From: F1-80-MAGs062 sp046345315
GTDB taxonomy: Bacteria; Planctomycetota; Planctomycetia; Planctomycetales; Planctomycetaceae
Assembly (NCBI GenBank): GCA_046345315.1
Contig: JBKDKA010000145.1
Location: forward strand, 13,647-77,646
Direction: 5' to 3'
Length of the DNA stretch: 64,000 bases
This document shows, one piece after another, positions 35,129 to 44,786 of the stretch; the first letter of the stretch is position 1, and each line of letters starts with the position of its first letter. A program made the translations under genes and the position numbers. The notes under the pieces are model-generated. The model did no database searches. It was not told the DNA's origin and saw only the letters and a program-made list of their open reading frames with translations.

Positions 35129-37216
35129 TCATGGATGTTCTTTGGCTCCGGCATCAGGTGCCTGGCCAATGGTGATCAGGGAATTAATCCCGGGCAGCGG
35201 GACTCCGGCATCAATGCGTGGACTGTCGTTCTGAAGATCAAAATCCCCGGCTGATCGGTTCAGAAACTTTGGATCGGCATACAGCCCGTGCGCCTGCCAC
35301 CCAAACTCGCTGGTGATCTTTTCAGGCGTATCGTACTTCCTCCGGTAAGCGTGAATGAGAAGTGGGGCCGATTTCTGCGTGACATAAAGAGTATCGTGAT
35401 CCCAGTCCAGCGGCGACGGTTCACGCGGCCAGAGCTCAAATCCGGCGGCCTGACCACACCAGATGTTGTTTCGCAGGCGAAGCAGTTTCCATCGAGCCTG
35501 CTTGACCAGCATCGCTCGACTCTGCGGGTCCGATGTGAATGCAGTGTTGTGATAGAAGAACATCGGTCCTGACCCTTCATCCGCGCCGTGGCCGCCGTTG
35601 GTCTTGAACGGATAACCGTAATGTTCTCCTCTCGCTGCAGCAGGTACAGATCCGCATTCAGAAATGATGTTGTAAATCACGAATGTGGGGCCATCCAGTG
35701 CCTGAGCAACAGAAACGCCGGACAACGATCGTCGCATCGTGTTATCGAAAATGCGAACATTGCGTGAGAAGCCGTCTGCCTCAAGGAAATCATCAACACA
35801 TCCGTCAATCACATTTTCGCAGAAGTCGATTTCATTGGTCCGGGCATCATTTTTCCTGTACGGGGTCAGGTGAGCCCCGTCAAAAAGCCCTGAAATCCGG
35901 TTTCGGCGAAAGACCAGACCACGGCCGGAGAAACTGGCATCCACGTTGACGGCACCGCCCTCAAAGCTTCCGCTGATACCTCCCTCCTGCTTCATCAGAT
36001 CAAAGGGCCAGTTCAGGAGGTCGTCCTCAAATGAGCAGTCCTGAATCGTGATTCGGTCTGATTGTCCCTTCAGATAGATGAAGGAGTTGTTGTATCGAAA
36101 CCGACAATCCGTAATGGTAAGGTCAGCAGAATCGCTTACGAAGATCGCTGTACTGTTGAGTCCCAGCCCGAAATGCCGAAACTCAAGGCCAGCAATTCGG
36201 ATATGACTGCGTCGACTGAGCTGAAGTGCTCGCTCTGCTCCGGAAAGATGAATCCGGAATCGGTCCACCGAATCAGGGATCTTCAGATGAACGGCCTCGC
36301 CATCCGCATAGAATGCACCCTCAATACCGAGATCTCGGAACGACATCCGATCCTGAGAATCACTCCGAGACTTCAGAGTTCGGCTGAGCAGGTCGCCATA
36401 AGCATTCACAGGGAACAATCGAATTGTGCGACCTGTGACATCGTCTGTCAGGCACGCGTGGTGCGTCATCCCGGCCAGTGAATGGCTGAGAATACCGGTG
36501 TGAGTCTCTTTCCATGTCTCCGGGCTGGTGAGAGCTTCGTCTGTGCCATCAAGAATCACGGTTTCACCGTCTGCACTGCAGAGCGTCACCGGCGCCTCGG
36601 GCGTACCACTGTTCGTGAACTCCAATGAACTTTCATGATAGACGCCCTCATGCACTTTTACCGTATCCCCCGGACCGGCCATCACAAGGGCCTGCCGAAT
36701 GGACTTCAGCGGACGCGTTTCGGTGCCAGAGTCAGTATCGCTTCCGTTCTTCGAAACATGCAGCACGGTCGTCGACCTGTAACTGACAGGTTCAGGCCGT
36801 GTGGCCCCCTGTCCAAACCAGACTTCATTGTGTTTTTCGTCCGGGAACTCCAGGCGAATCCGCACCTGATACCGAGAATCCGGCTGCAGCCAGAAAAGTG
36901 AAGTGACGTAATTCCGGGAGTGCCCCGACTGAACGAGGTCGTGCATTTCCGTCCATTCGCCGTTCACGTTCAGATCACATGTGACTCTTGCAGGAAGCAG
37001 CGATGGATCTCTGTCGGACAGATCGGCGATGACGCCGGCGGTGTGAAAGTTCCCGAAGAATTCCACTCGGCTCGATTCCCGGAAATCTGTCGGTATCCTG
37101 TCTGACGGTTCATAGGCTCGTCGAAGAGTTTTCGGGGGGGAAGACGATGCTTCCTGCCATGAAAAGATATTCAGAAACAGAATGACACAACCCACGAGCA
37201 CAGCATGTTTCATCAT
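35129..37216 (-). CDS. Secreted right-handed beta-helix protein (pectate-lyase-fold)
   Basis: 695 aa from the ATG at 37216, chosen because GGGGAG lies 7 nt upstream and the signal peptide MMKHAVLVGCVILFLNIFSW is then N-terminal. After an N-terminal beta domain comes a DUF1565-like start (SKNGSDTDSGTETRPLKSIR then QALVMAGPGDTVKVHEGVYH) and a run of parallel beta-helix turns with repeated SDSADLTITDCRFRYNNSF and SDRITIQDCSFEDDL type coils. No clear catalytic triad was recognised. It is probably a polysaccharide-active lyase or hydrolase, or a binding protein, outside the cell. It converges on the DUF1501 gene. Confidence 0.85.
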   Translation of the reverse strand: MMKHAVLVGCVILFLNIFSWQEASSSPPKTLRRAYEPSDRIPTDFRESSRVEFFGNFHTAGVIADLSDRDPSLLPARVTCDLNVNGEWTEMHDLVQSGHSRNYVTSLFWLQPDSRYQVRIRLEFPDEKHNEVWFGQGATRPEPVSYRSTTVLHVSKNGSDTDSGTETRPLKSIRQALVMAGPGDTVKVHEGVYHESSLEFTNSGTPEAPVTLCSADGETVILDGTDEALTSPETWKETHTGILSHSLAGMTHHACLTDDVTGRTIRLFPVNAYGDLLSRTLKSRSDSQDRMSFRDLGIEGAFYADGEAVHLKIPDSVDRFRIHLSGAERALQLSRRSHIRIAGLEFRHFGLGLNSTAIFVSDSADLTITDCRFRYNNSFIYLKGQSDRITIQDCSFEDDLLNWPFDLMKQEGGISGSFEGGAVNVDASFSGRGLVFRRNRISGLFDGAHLTPYRKNDARTNEIDFCENVIDGCVDDFLEADGFSRNVRIFDNTMRRSLSGVSVAQALDGPTFVIYNIISECGSVPAAARGEHYGYPFKTNGGHGADEGSGPMFFYHNTAFTSDPQSRAMLVKQARWKLLRLRNNIWCGQAAGFELWPREPSPLDWDHDTLYVTQKSAPLLIHAYRRKYDTPEKITSEFGWQAHGLYADPKFLNRSAGDFDLQNDSPRIDAGVPLPGINSLITIGQAPDAGAKEHP

Positions 37217-37280
37217 GGGCCATCTCCCCCGAGACCACACTTCATGATGACTCCGACGTTCGCCGTGATCATCCCGTGAA

Positions 37281-37928
37281 CTATGTCCTCACGACGTTCA
37301 GCGGTGGATGATGTGTGTTCCATAGTGACTGAATGAATTCGTCGATTCCATTGCCGGTGACTCGAACGACGCACATCGGCTGATTGTCATGTTGCGCGGA
37401 GAGAATGCTGACGAGTCGGACGTCTGACTTCTGGGCAACCTTGAGTACCAGGCTCAGAACGTCTTCCTGCGGCGCGGCGTAAAATGAGATTCGAGCTTCA
37501 CCGGTGCCGGCCCCGAGGAGCTCAACGAAAGCGCGAAACAGATCGGATTCCGTAATCAGCCCGACGACTCGCCCCTGTTTGATGACAGGTAAGCCGCCGA
37601 TCCTGCGTTCGTGCATCAGCCGAGCGGCACTTTCGATCGGTGTTTCCGGCGTCGTGGTGACGGGGTCACGCGTCATGATGTCCTGCACGGTGACATCCGT
37701 TCTGAACTGATCAGCGCCACTGATGCTGAACGGATTGATCTCCGCCGGGAATGCCGCATAAACATCACTTTTCGTCACGATGCCAATAAGCTGCTCACCA
37801 CTTTCCGAGGGCTGCACGACTGTCAGCCGACGAACTTGGTGTCGCAGCATCATGGCTGCAGCTTCGTTGATCGGCCGGTGTTTCTCGATCGTGACCACAT
37901 CGCGGCTCATCCACATGCTGACGATCAC
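37281..37928 (-). CDS. CBS-domain pair protein with C-terminal ACT-like region
   Basis: 215 aa with a GTG start at 37928, chosen because GGAGGG sits 6 nt before it; longer upstream frames lack this. Two CBS domains follow each other: WMSRDVVTIEKHRPINEAAA to LIGIVTKSDVYAAF, and DIMTRDPVTTTPETPIESAA to VVGLITESDLFRAFVELLG. These usually bind adenine nucleotides and act as energy or ligand sensors. The last 70 residues (ARISFYAAPQEDVLSLVLKV to RVTGNGIDEFIQSLW) look like an ACT-type fold. It has no fused enzyme, so it may regulate a partner in trans. The family resembles bacterial AcuB-like CBS-ACT proteins. Confidence 0.85.
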   Translation of the reverse strand: MIVSMWMSRDVVTIEKHRPINEAAAMMLRHQVRRLTVVQPSESGEQLIGIVTKSDVYAAFPAEINPFSISGADQFRTDVTVQDIMTRDPVTTTPETPIESAARLMHERRIGGLPVIKQGRVVGLITESDLFRAFVELLGAGTGEARISFYAAPQEDVLSLVLKVAQKSDVRLVSILSAQHDNQPMCVVRVTGNGIDEFIQSLWNTHHPPLNVVRT

Positions 37929-38067
37929 AGAAATCCCTCCAGACACATACAATTTCAGGCTGCCTGCAGCGGCAGCTGAATGATAATCAGTCGATCGCAG
38001 GCTGATTCTTTTCCGGAATGCGGCATTCCACAATCAGGTTTCACTCAGATCCGGAGAATTCAGCATA

Positions 38068-39990
38068 ATGAAAAACCGCCATCGGCACCCCACCGTAACG
38101 ATCCTGCTCACACTGAGCATCGTTTTGTTGCTGAAGAATTCAGCACAACCTGCAGATTCAGACGTCCGCAACATCAAAACGGGGCTGACGATTCCGAGCC
38201 GGAGCTATGCGGATCAGCCGTATCTCGTGAAAACCGACGACGGTGCCTGGCTGTGCGCAATCACCACCGGCACCGGGCACGAAGGTTCGGATGGGCAGCA
38301 CATCGTCTCCATGCGAAGCACAGATCGCGGTCATACCTGGGAGAATCCGGTTGATATCGAACCTGCGGATGGTCCGGAAGCCAGTTATGTTGTGCTCATG
38401 AAGACACCCTTTGGTCGCATCTATGCACTCTACAACCACAACACTGACAACGTCCGGGAAGTCCAGCGCGAAGATAAGGGAGTCTATTCACGCGTCGATT
38501 CGCTTGGGCACTATGTCTTCAAATACAGCGACGATCACGGGCGTACCTGGTCAGCTCAGCGTTACGAGATTCCCGTGCGGGAGTTCGAGTGCGATCGCAG
38601 GAATGTTTACGGAGGAAAACTGCGTTTCTTCTGGAACGTCGGACGTCCGCTCATCTCCGATGACTTCGCTCTGATGACACTGCACAAAGTCGGCGCCATG
38701 GGTGATGGATTCTTCGCTCAGTCCGAAGGTGTATTCCTTCGCAGTGAGAATATCCTGACGGAACGTGATGCTGCCCGGGTGACCTTTGAAACGCTCCCGG
38801 ACGGTGATGTCGGTCTTCGCACGCCTGCTGGAGGAGGTCGGGTGTCAGAAGAGCAGAGTGTTGTTCGCTTGAGTGACAACTCCCTCTTCTGTGTGTATCG
38901 CACGATTGATGGCTGGCCGGCGTGCACCTTCAGCCGTGACGGAGGTCACACCTGGTCAGAACCCCGATATATGACATACCATCCGGACGGGCGGCAGCGA
39001 GTGAAGAATCCTCGAGCCGCCAATTTTGTCTGGAACTGTTCCAACGGAAAGTTTCTTTACTGGTTTCACAATCACGGCGGAGTATTCATCGACCGCATGA
39101 AACCCGGTCGGGCCGGAACGCCTTCTCCACCGGGCTCCAATGGCAGTCCGTACGACGATCGAAATCCTGCATGGTTGATGGCTGGTCGGGAAGTCGAAAC
39201 GTCGGACGGCAGATTCATCGAATGGTCACAGCCGGAGATCGTGCTGTATGATGATGATCCGTATATCCGGATGAGTTATCCGGATCTCATCCAGGAAGAC
39301 GGAAGGTATTTTCTGACTGAAACACAGAAGAACGTCGCGCGTCTGCACGAAGTTTCTCCTTCGCTCATTGATGGGCTGTTCAATCAGTGGGATCACCATG
39401 AAGTCGCAACGAATGGCCTGCTGCTTGAAGTACCTGCCGGGAACTCTGCCGATGCCCCGGCGGTTCCTGCGAGCGTGAAGATGCCGGCGCTGCCTCGGTT
39501 CAATATCCGCGATACGCAGCGCAGGGACTACGGGATGAAGGACCTCCGAGCAGGATTCAGCGTCGAAGTCTGGCTGCAACCGGACCTGCCTCCCGGCGAG
39601 CGGACTTTGCTGGACTCACGCGATTCGAGTGATCGCGGGATGATGCTCAGGACAACCGGGAAGGGTACACTGAGCTTCATGTTCAGCGACGGACGACAGA
39701 CTGCTGTCTGGAACAGCGACGCAGAGGTGCTCTCTGAAGCGGGACCGCAGCACGTCGTCATCACCGTCGATGGCGGACCAAAGATCATCACATTCGTGGT
39801 GAATGGGATTCTCTGCGACGGAGGCGAACAGCGACAATTTGGCTGGGGACGGTTCAGCAGCGATATGCGAACCCCGGACGGTGCGCCTGAGATGACGCTG
39901 GATCCGGCGGTGAAAAAACTTCGTCTCTATGGACGAGCTCTGCGCACCAGTGAAGCCGTCGGTCACTTTCGAGCCGGGCTGTCACCATAA
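38068..39990 (+). CDS. Secreted sialidase-like BNR-repeat protein with LamG-like domain
   Basis: 640 aa. The signal peptide region is ILLTLSIVLLLKNSAQPADS. The propeller part carries Asp-box repeats S-x-D-x-G-x-T-W: STDRGHTWENP, SDDHGRTWSAQ and SRDGGHTWSEP, as in sialidases and related exo-glycosidases. A C-terminal region (FSVEVWLQPDLPPGERTLLD and on to about residue 630) looks like a concanavalin/LamG-type module. A catalytic Tyr/Glu and Arg triad could not be confirmed by eye, so it may be a glycan-binding or an exo-acting enzyme. Common in planctomycete genomes. Confidence 0.8.
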   Translation: MKNRHRHPTVTILLTLSIVLLLKNSAQPADSDVRNIKTGLTIPSRSYADQPYLVKTDDGAWLCAITTGTGHEGSDGQHIVSMRSTDRGHTWENPVDIEPADGPEASYVVLMKTPFGRIYALYNHNTDNVREVQREDKGVYSRVDSLGHYVFKYSDDHGRTWSAQRYEIPVREFECDRRNVYGGKLRFFWNVGRPLISDDFALMTLHKVGAMGDGFFAQSEGVFLRSENILTERDAARVTFETLPDGDVGLRTPAGGGRVSEEQSVVRLSDNSLFCVYRTIDGWPACTFSRDGGHTWSEPRYMTYHPDGRQRVKNPRAANFVWNCSNGKFLYWFHNHGGVFIDRMKPGRAGTPSPPGSNGSPYDDRNPAWLMAGREVETSDGRFIEWSQPEIVLYDDDPYIRMSYPDLIQEDGRYFLTETQKNVARLHEVSPSLIDGLFNQWDHHEVATNGLLLEVPAGNSADAPAVPASVKMPALPRFNIRDTQRRDYGMKDLRAGFSVEVWLQPDLPPGERTLLDSRDSSDRGMMLRTTGKGTLSFMFSDGRQTAVWNSDAEVLSEAGPQHVVITVDGGPKIITFVVNGILCDGGEQRQFGWGRFSSDMRTPDGAPEMTLDPAVKKLRLYGRALRTSEAVGHFRAGLSP

Positions 39991-40054
39991 CCAGACACTC
40001 CCGCATGCCATGACACTGATCCGGAGTCTCTGTGAATGGCAGGGCCTTTCTTAA

Positions 40055-41014
40055 TCAAATCACCTTCTCGATATAGAAGGACCCCGGCTCACGATTCCTG
40101 TCCAGAAACGGGCAGGCTTTTTTCAGCTGCTCGAAGTGATCGTGGAACAGGTGGTTTACCGCACCGACGACTTTCCAGTGAGGATTCCCGCTCAGAAGAG
40201 CTTCCATCAGATACTGTTCATTCCAGAGATGAACTTTGCCGATCACCCACGATTCAGGATAGTCGCGAGGTGTGAAGACGTCGTGAATGTGGACAATCAC
40301 TCCCTTCTTCAGAATCGGCAGAATCTCAAGAAACTCATACAAAACGTCTCCCTGTGGTCGAATGACGTGCGATGAATCAATGAAGAGCAGATCTCCGGCT
40401 TCCAGCTCCAGAAAGACCGACTGATCAACAGCCTCCACAACCTGCCGGCGAATTCTGACTCCCGCCCGATCAAGCCACGGGTTTTCATAAGGTTCGATGC
40501 ATGTATGTTCGCAGCTGTACCCTGGCTGCTGTGCACGGTTCTGTCGAATTGCTTCAAGCACAAGCAGTGTTGAGTTTCCACTCCCGATTTCGATCACTCG
40601 TTTCGGTTTCTTCACGCGGATCAGGTTGTAGAGAAACTCGGCATCACCGCACGTGAACATGGTGTTGGAGAAACTGTAAGTGAGATCGTCTCGCTTCGGT
40701 CCGTTGAAGGGACGAAGTTCTTCACCGTAGACAAAAGTCTTCAGCAGTTCGAACTGTTCCGAAAGATTCAGATCGATTCCCGGCAGATTTCGAGGTTCAT
40801 TCAGCGGGCGAGTCAGCCGGCTGAAGTTGATCAGCGGCTCATGGTAATGATCTGCGATCGGAAAAACGCCGACCATCGAAAGAACACGACGACTGATCGG
40901 CAGTCGATGAGCTCCGGCACGCCGCATCATTCTCATCAGGATCGCTGCGGGAAACAGCAGCGGTGCCAGCAGAAGGTCCCAGAGCGGGTAGAGAGCCTTG
41001 AAAACGTTCTTCAC
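40055..41014 (-). CDS. SAM-dependent methyltransferase, class I
   Basis: 319 aa with a GTG start at 41014 preceded by GAGG. An N-terminal hydrophobic segment (WDLLLAPLLFPAAILMRMM) is followed by the Rossmann methyltransferase start VIEIGSGNSTLLVLEAIR (motif I). Later come LEAGDLLFIDSSHVIRPQGD and VLYEFLEILPILKKGVIVHI, typical of methyltransferase-24-like or cephalosporin-hydroxylase-like enzymes. It probably methylates a sugar or lipid-linked intermediate at the membrane. It is encoded in line with the FkbM methyltransferase, ligase and flippase genes. Confidence 0.8.
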   Translation of the reverse strand: MKNVFKALYPLWDLLLAPLLFPAAILMRMMRRAGAHRLPISRRVLSMVGVFPIADHYHEPLINFSRLTRPLNEPRNLPGIDLNLSEQFELLKTFVYGEELRPFNGPKRDDLTYSFSNTMFTCGDAEFLYNLIRVKKPKRVIEIGSGNSTLLVLEAIRQNRAQQPGYSCEHTCIEPYENPWLDRAGVRIRRQVVEAVDQSVFLELEAGDLLFIDSSHVIRPQGDVLYEFLEILPILKKGVIVHIHDVFTPRDYPESWVIGKVHLWNEQYLMEALLSGNPHWKVVGAVNHLFHDHFEQLKKACPFLDRNREPGSFYIEKVI

Positions 41015-41084
41015 CAGTTCAGCCTCAGAAGAATAGGGCGATGTGGTCGCTGCGGAACAGCCTTTTCCCGAAGAAACAGTGAGT

Positions 41085-41951
41085 CTATGTCTGCTTTCCG
41101 AAAATGTCTTCGGAATCAGAGTCGGTAAAGTCCGAAATCGCAGTCAGATCCTTCTGAAGATCGTTCAGAGGCACGTGCGGAGCAAATCCGATGATATTGT
41201 TGCGATCGTCTTTGAAGTAGAAACATCGGAATTGATGTGACGTAAGGAACGAAAGTACAGAAGCTGCCGAACTTTCAAACTTCTGAAGTGTGTGGTCAAG
41301 CGCTTCGATACAGATACAGTCGACGCGGTTCAGGATCGCCTCAGCGCCCCGCAGCACGTGCATCTCGAATCCTTCGACATCGATCTTGAGTGCGGAGATC
41401 CTTGAAATGGAGTACTGCTCCACCAGACTGCTCAGCGGGATACACGGAACTTCGATTCCGGAAGCTGAGCCGACAGCAACATGGTTTGTGTCGTCTCGTC
41501 GTCGCTCGTCCGTAAAATTGACAACGCCCGCTTCCGATCCGAGAGCCACATTCAGGGTTGTCACATTCCGGCAGTGATTGATGGCAACCGTCTTCTGCAG
41601 ATGCTGATATGTCCGTGGATGCGGTTCCACAGAGAACACGCGTCCCTCCGCACCCACAGCAATTGAGCCGGCAATGGTGACACATCCGATGTTAGCTCCG
41701 ACATCGATGAGCGTGTCACCCGGTTTCAGAACACTGTCAATGAATTCCTCGGCGCGGTCCACGACGTCCGGGTCCACCCAGAGTGTCAGCGCCATGTTGC
41801 TCTTTGCGAAGAACGGAACAGTGTACTGTGCACGTTTGAGTCGAATTCGTTCGGAACACCCGGAATTCTGAAGCGCATATCCGCAGAGGGCCCGGAATGG
41901 CTGTTTGAGCTTCGGGCTGTCGGAGCGAATGATCTTCTGAAGCAGATTCAT
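41085..41951 (-). CDS. FkbM-family methyltransferase
   Basis: 288 aa from the ATG at 41951, chosen for the strong AGGAGG ribosome site 5 nt upstream. FkbM marks: VDVGANIGCVTIAGSIAV-like segment (LIDVGANIGCVTIAGSIA), FSVEPHPRTYQHLQKTVAIN, and ALKIDVEGFEMHVLRGAEAI. These enzymes O-methylate sugars or secondary metabolites. Its place between a second methyltransferase and an O-antigen-ligase-like gene suggests a surface polysaccharide as target. Confidence 0.9.
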   Translation of the reverse strand: MNLLQKIIRSDSPKLKQPFRALCGYALQNSGCSERIRLKRAQYTVPFFAKSNMALTLWVDPDVVDRAEEFIDSVLKPGDTLIDVGANIGCVTIAGSIAVGAEGRVFSVEPHPRTYQHLQKTVAINHCRNVTTLNVALGSEAGVVNFTDERRRDDTNHVAVGSASGIEVPCIPLSSLVEQYSISRISALKIDVEGFEMHVLRGAEAILNRVDCICIEALDHTLQKFESSAASVLSFLTSHQFRCFYFKDDRNNIIGFAPHVPLNDLQKDLTAISDFTDSDSEDIFGKQT

Positions 41952-41997
41952 GTGAGCCTCCTGATGCTCGATTGATTGTTCCGTTGAATGATAAAGA

Positions 41998-43170
41998 TCA
42001 CGCGGCAAGTCGCGGTCGGTTCGCCGGCACGGTCTGCCAATCCCGTCGGGGGGCATTCGAAGTTCGATTCTGCCGCAGAATCACCAGTCGAGCCTCATGC
42101 ACGCAGGCAGCGAGCAGGAGTGTCATGCCGGGAAACGTCAATGGCATGGCAGTCCATGAGTAAGTCATGTAAGCCAGGATCGACAGGGTCATGAGAAAAC
42201 TCTCCCGCCGCATCATCAGCGCCTGCAGCGGAAGCCTCAGCAGCAGCAGGCACAGGATGACAAAAATGACAGCGGACGGAATCCCTGTTTCCAGTGCGAC
42301 CTGAATGAAATTGTTATGAGCATGGTAGGTATCAAGAATGGCCAGTGCCTTCTTGGAACCACCGGGACCAACGCCCAGCATCGGATGAGCTCTGATGTTT
42401 TCCCAGGCCACACGCCAGATGATGGCACGGGGTGCACTCGGGACGTATCCCACAAATCGAAGTCTGACAAGCAGATGATGCACGAACGGGTGCTGCAGAA
42501 TGCTGTCGAAGGAGGCTCCGACACCGGTGATCAGGGCAGTCACCGTGAAGGCCAGTCGCTTGTGATTGAAGAGCAGATAAAGAGTGTAAATGATCAGCAT
42601 CGCTGCAATGCCGTTTCGGGACATGATCACAAAGACAGCCATCGTGTTGAAGCAGATCAGAATCTGCCAGATGGTTTTCTTCAGACCGACAGCAGCATGA
42701 ATGCGTCCGATCACGAACGGCAGTGTCATGTTGATCTGTGCTGCCATGGCATTGTCGCCTCCCGCCGGATTCGAGATCTGCCACGCCTTGAGAGGCTCAG
42801 CATGGTAGCCCTGATACAGCACAAAGACGGTGAGAAGGAGGTTGGTTCCGAGCATGAACTGCTGACAGAAACCCGACAGATCGCGAGAAGTGAAAGCCAG
42901 GCTGATGATCGCCACATAGGTGGACAGAATGTGGATCGTGCCCGGGAACGGAGACAGATTGTTTTCCGACGACACCAGACAGATGAGTGTCATCGCGATC
43001 GTTCCCAGCAGAAACGCGGGATGGATAATCACACTCCGATGCAGAACAGCCGCACATGCGACCAGAACAGACAACACCGCACCACCCACGAGTGTCATTT
43101 CATGAGACACATAGGAAGTCATTCCTGTGGTGATCAGAGTCGCGATGATGGCTGCTATCGTTGTCGACAT
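41998..43170 (-). CDS. O-antigen ligase / polymerase-like membrane protein
   Basis: 390 aa, multi-pass membrane protein with about ten predicted helices. The periplasmic motif of the O-antigen ligase family is present: WRVAWENIRAHPMLGVGPGG followed by TYHAHNNFIQVALETGIPSA, with the conserved His and the HNxFxQ..LE.G pattern. Such proteins ligate or polymerise lipid-linked glycan repeat units. It is followed by FkbM and preceded by a flippase in the same direction, consistent with a polysaccharide export block. The glycan acceptor is unknown. Confidence 0.85.
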   Translation of the reverse strand: MSTTIAAIIATLITTGMTSYVSHEMTLVGGAVLSVLVACAAVLHRSVIIHPAFLLGTIAMTLICLVSSENNLSPFPGTIHILSTYVAIISLAFTSRDLSGFCQQFMLGTNLLLTVFVLYQGYHAEPLKAWQISNPAGGDNAMAAQINMTLPFVIGRIHAAVGLKKTIWQILICFNTMAVFVIMSRNGIAAMLIIYTLYLLFNHKRLAFTVTALITGVGASFDSILQHPFVHHLLVRLRFVGYVPSAPRAIIWRVAWENIRAHPMLGVGPGGSKKALAILDTYHAHNNFIQVALETGIPSAVIFVILCLLLLRLPLQALMMRRESFLMTLSILAYMTYSWTAMPLTFPGMTLLLAACVHEARLVILRQNRTSNAPRRDWQTVPANRPRLAA

Positions 43171-43238
43171 GGTCTGAAAAGATCTGATGGATTTCTGCGA
43201 TGGTCATACTGCCCGAATCCTTTCGGACAGCAGAATAT

Positions 43239-44660
43239 TCAGGCAGCGCTTCGCTGAGTAACAGATGACTCTGAGATCGGGACGGAATGCCAGTGTCGAT
43301 GTACAGAACGATCCGACGTCTCCGCTTTCGAAAACGGGCGGTTCTCTCTGAACGCATGGGTGAAAGTCAGGTATGGCAGCATCAGTAGTCCGCGCTGGCG
43401 ATATATCACAGCGACGACAACGAAATTCCACAGACACCGCGAGATCAGGTAAGCACACGCTGCACCTTCAACACCGGCAATTCTGCTGAACGAAAAGATC
43501 AGGCACCACAGAACAGGGATATAGGCAAACAATGCCCAGGCATATGTTTTCTCCATCTTCATTGTCTGCATGACCGGCACTGTCGGGCCAGTCATACTGT
43601 CCACGATGACAGCCAGCAGCAGCGGCGGCAGCAGGCGACTCACGACGCTGAATTCCGAACCCAGGAGGATCGCGAGCAAAGGTGAACAGACCCAGATCAC
43701 GAGCCCCATGGCAGCTGCCAGGAGAACTGTCACTGTCGCAGAGCTTCGAACTGCGTGACTTGCTGCGGAAAACTCCCCAGCCCGAAAATGTCGAGCGCAG
43801 CGAGAAATCATGGTGACGTTGAACGCGCTTAGTGGAAGACTTGCCAGAATGGCATAAGGAAACGCCAGCGTATAACAGGCGGTTTCTCTGAATCCGCAGG
43901 TCGCGGCAATCAGCAACGGAACCGACGACTGTGAAATCCGACTGCCGATTCCAACACCCAGAAACGGCAGTCCGGCACGAAACTGCCGCCGGATGTCGGC
44001 GGTCTTCAAACTCCGGACCGAGTTCCAGGCTGACCGATACACTTCATGAATCGGCCCAATCCGGATGGAACCAAAACCCACAACTACCATCACAATCGTG
44101 TGCGCCGCAACTCCGGCGACAGCTCCCGTCTTCCACCCGGCAGCCGCCATCAGGAACAGACTCACCGTCAACAAAAATGGCATGATCGTCTGTTCGGGAA
44201 TCGCCGCCTGACGACTGCCCATGACCGGTATCGCCAGCCATTGCCGCATCAGAACGACGGTTGATGGCACAAACAGCATCGTCGCCAGCAGTACTGTTCT
44301 GGCCCATTCGGACTCATCGAGTACGAAGTTACAGACACTCCAGGTTGCAAGTGCTGCGATGACCAGAACAAGTCCCGAGATGATCGCACAGACATGAGCA
44401 ATCGCAGTTTCGCGTCCCGCTTCCTCTACACCTTTTGTGATCGAAAGATTTCTGACCAGAAGCTGTTCTGATCCAAGTGGAGCGAGTGATGCCAGCAGCA
44501 CAGCCAGCGCCTGGGCCGCGCTATAGGTTCCGTACTCTGAGGGACCAAGCAGTCGAGCTGCCACGGTGGTCGAAACAAACATCAGAACAATGCCGGCCAC
44601 TCGGACTGCAAGTGTGCCGAACGCATCAGTCATCAATGGATTTCGTTTTTGATGCGTCAT
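43239..44660 (-). CDS. Polysaccharide flippase (Wzx/MOP-type)
   Basis: 473 aa with about 12-14 membrane segments. The N-terminus FGTLAVRVAGIVLMFVSTTV then ARLLGPSEYGTYSAAQALA is typical of oligosaccharide flippases in the MOP superfamily ('ARLLGPEEYG.Y'). It should move lipid-linked glycan across the cytoplasmic membrane. It is the first gene of the minus-strand block flippase, O-antigen ligase, FkbM, methyltransferase. No glycosyltransferase gene is present in the window, so synthesis genes must be elsewhere. Start at 44660 or at an ATG 9 codons on. Confidence 0.9.
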   Translation of the reverse strand: MTHQKRNPLMTDAFGTLAVRVAGIVLMFVSTTVAARLLGPSEYGTYSAAQALAVLLASLAPLGSEQLLVRNLSITKGVEEAGRETAIAHVCAIISGLVLVIAALATWSVCNFVLDESEWARTVLLATMLFVPSTVVLMRQWLAIPVMGSRQAAIPEQTIMPFLLTVSLFLMAAAGWKTGAVAGVAAHTIVMVVVGFGSIRIGPIHEVYRSAWNSVRSLKTADIRRQFRAGLPFLGVGIGSRISQSSVPLLIAATCGFRETACYTLAFPYAILASLPLSAFNVTMISRCARHFRAGEFSAASHAVRSSATVTVLLAAAMGLVIWVCSPLLAILLGSEFSVVSRLLPPLLLAVIVDSMTGPTVPVMQTMKMEKTYAWALFAYIPVLWCLIFSFSRIAGVEGAACAYLISRCLWNFVVVAVIYRQRGLLMLPYLTFTHAFRENRPFSKAETSDRSVHRHWHSVPISESSVTQRSAA

Positions 44661-44690
44661 TCAGCAGTTCTGCAGCCTGAGATTCCTAAT

Positions 44691-44786
44691 GGCTCTAACG
44701 AAACCGGGACAGGCACCCTTCAACCAACGAATTCGTTGGCGAATTCAGCTTTCGTCGGGAGCCAGTCCCGGTTTTGTTAGGCATTC
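44691..44786 (+). repeat. 96-bp element with terminal inverted repeats, copy 2
   Basis: TAACGAAACCGGGACAGGC at 44696-44714 faces GTCCCGGTTTTGTTA at 44765-44779 as an inverted repeat (23 bp arms with three mismatches). The centre holds a perfect 16-bp palindrome, CCAACGAATTCGTTGG, at 44724-44739. It is about 88% identical in reverse orientation to 5501-5596 and has exactly the same length. The rest of 44661-44970 has no recognised gene. Confidence 0.8.

Noticed and set aside
42316..43257. 313-codon plus-strand frame opposite the O-antigen-ligase-like gene
   Set aside because: The minus strand carries a clear membrane protein with family motifs; this is a shadow rich in His, Arg and Gln.
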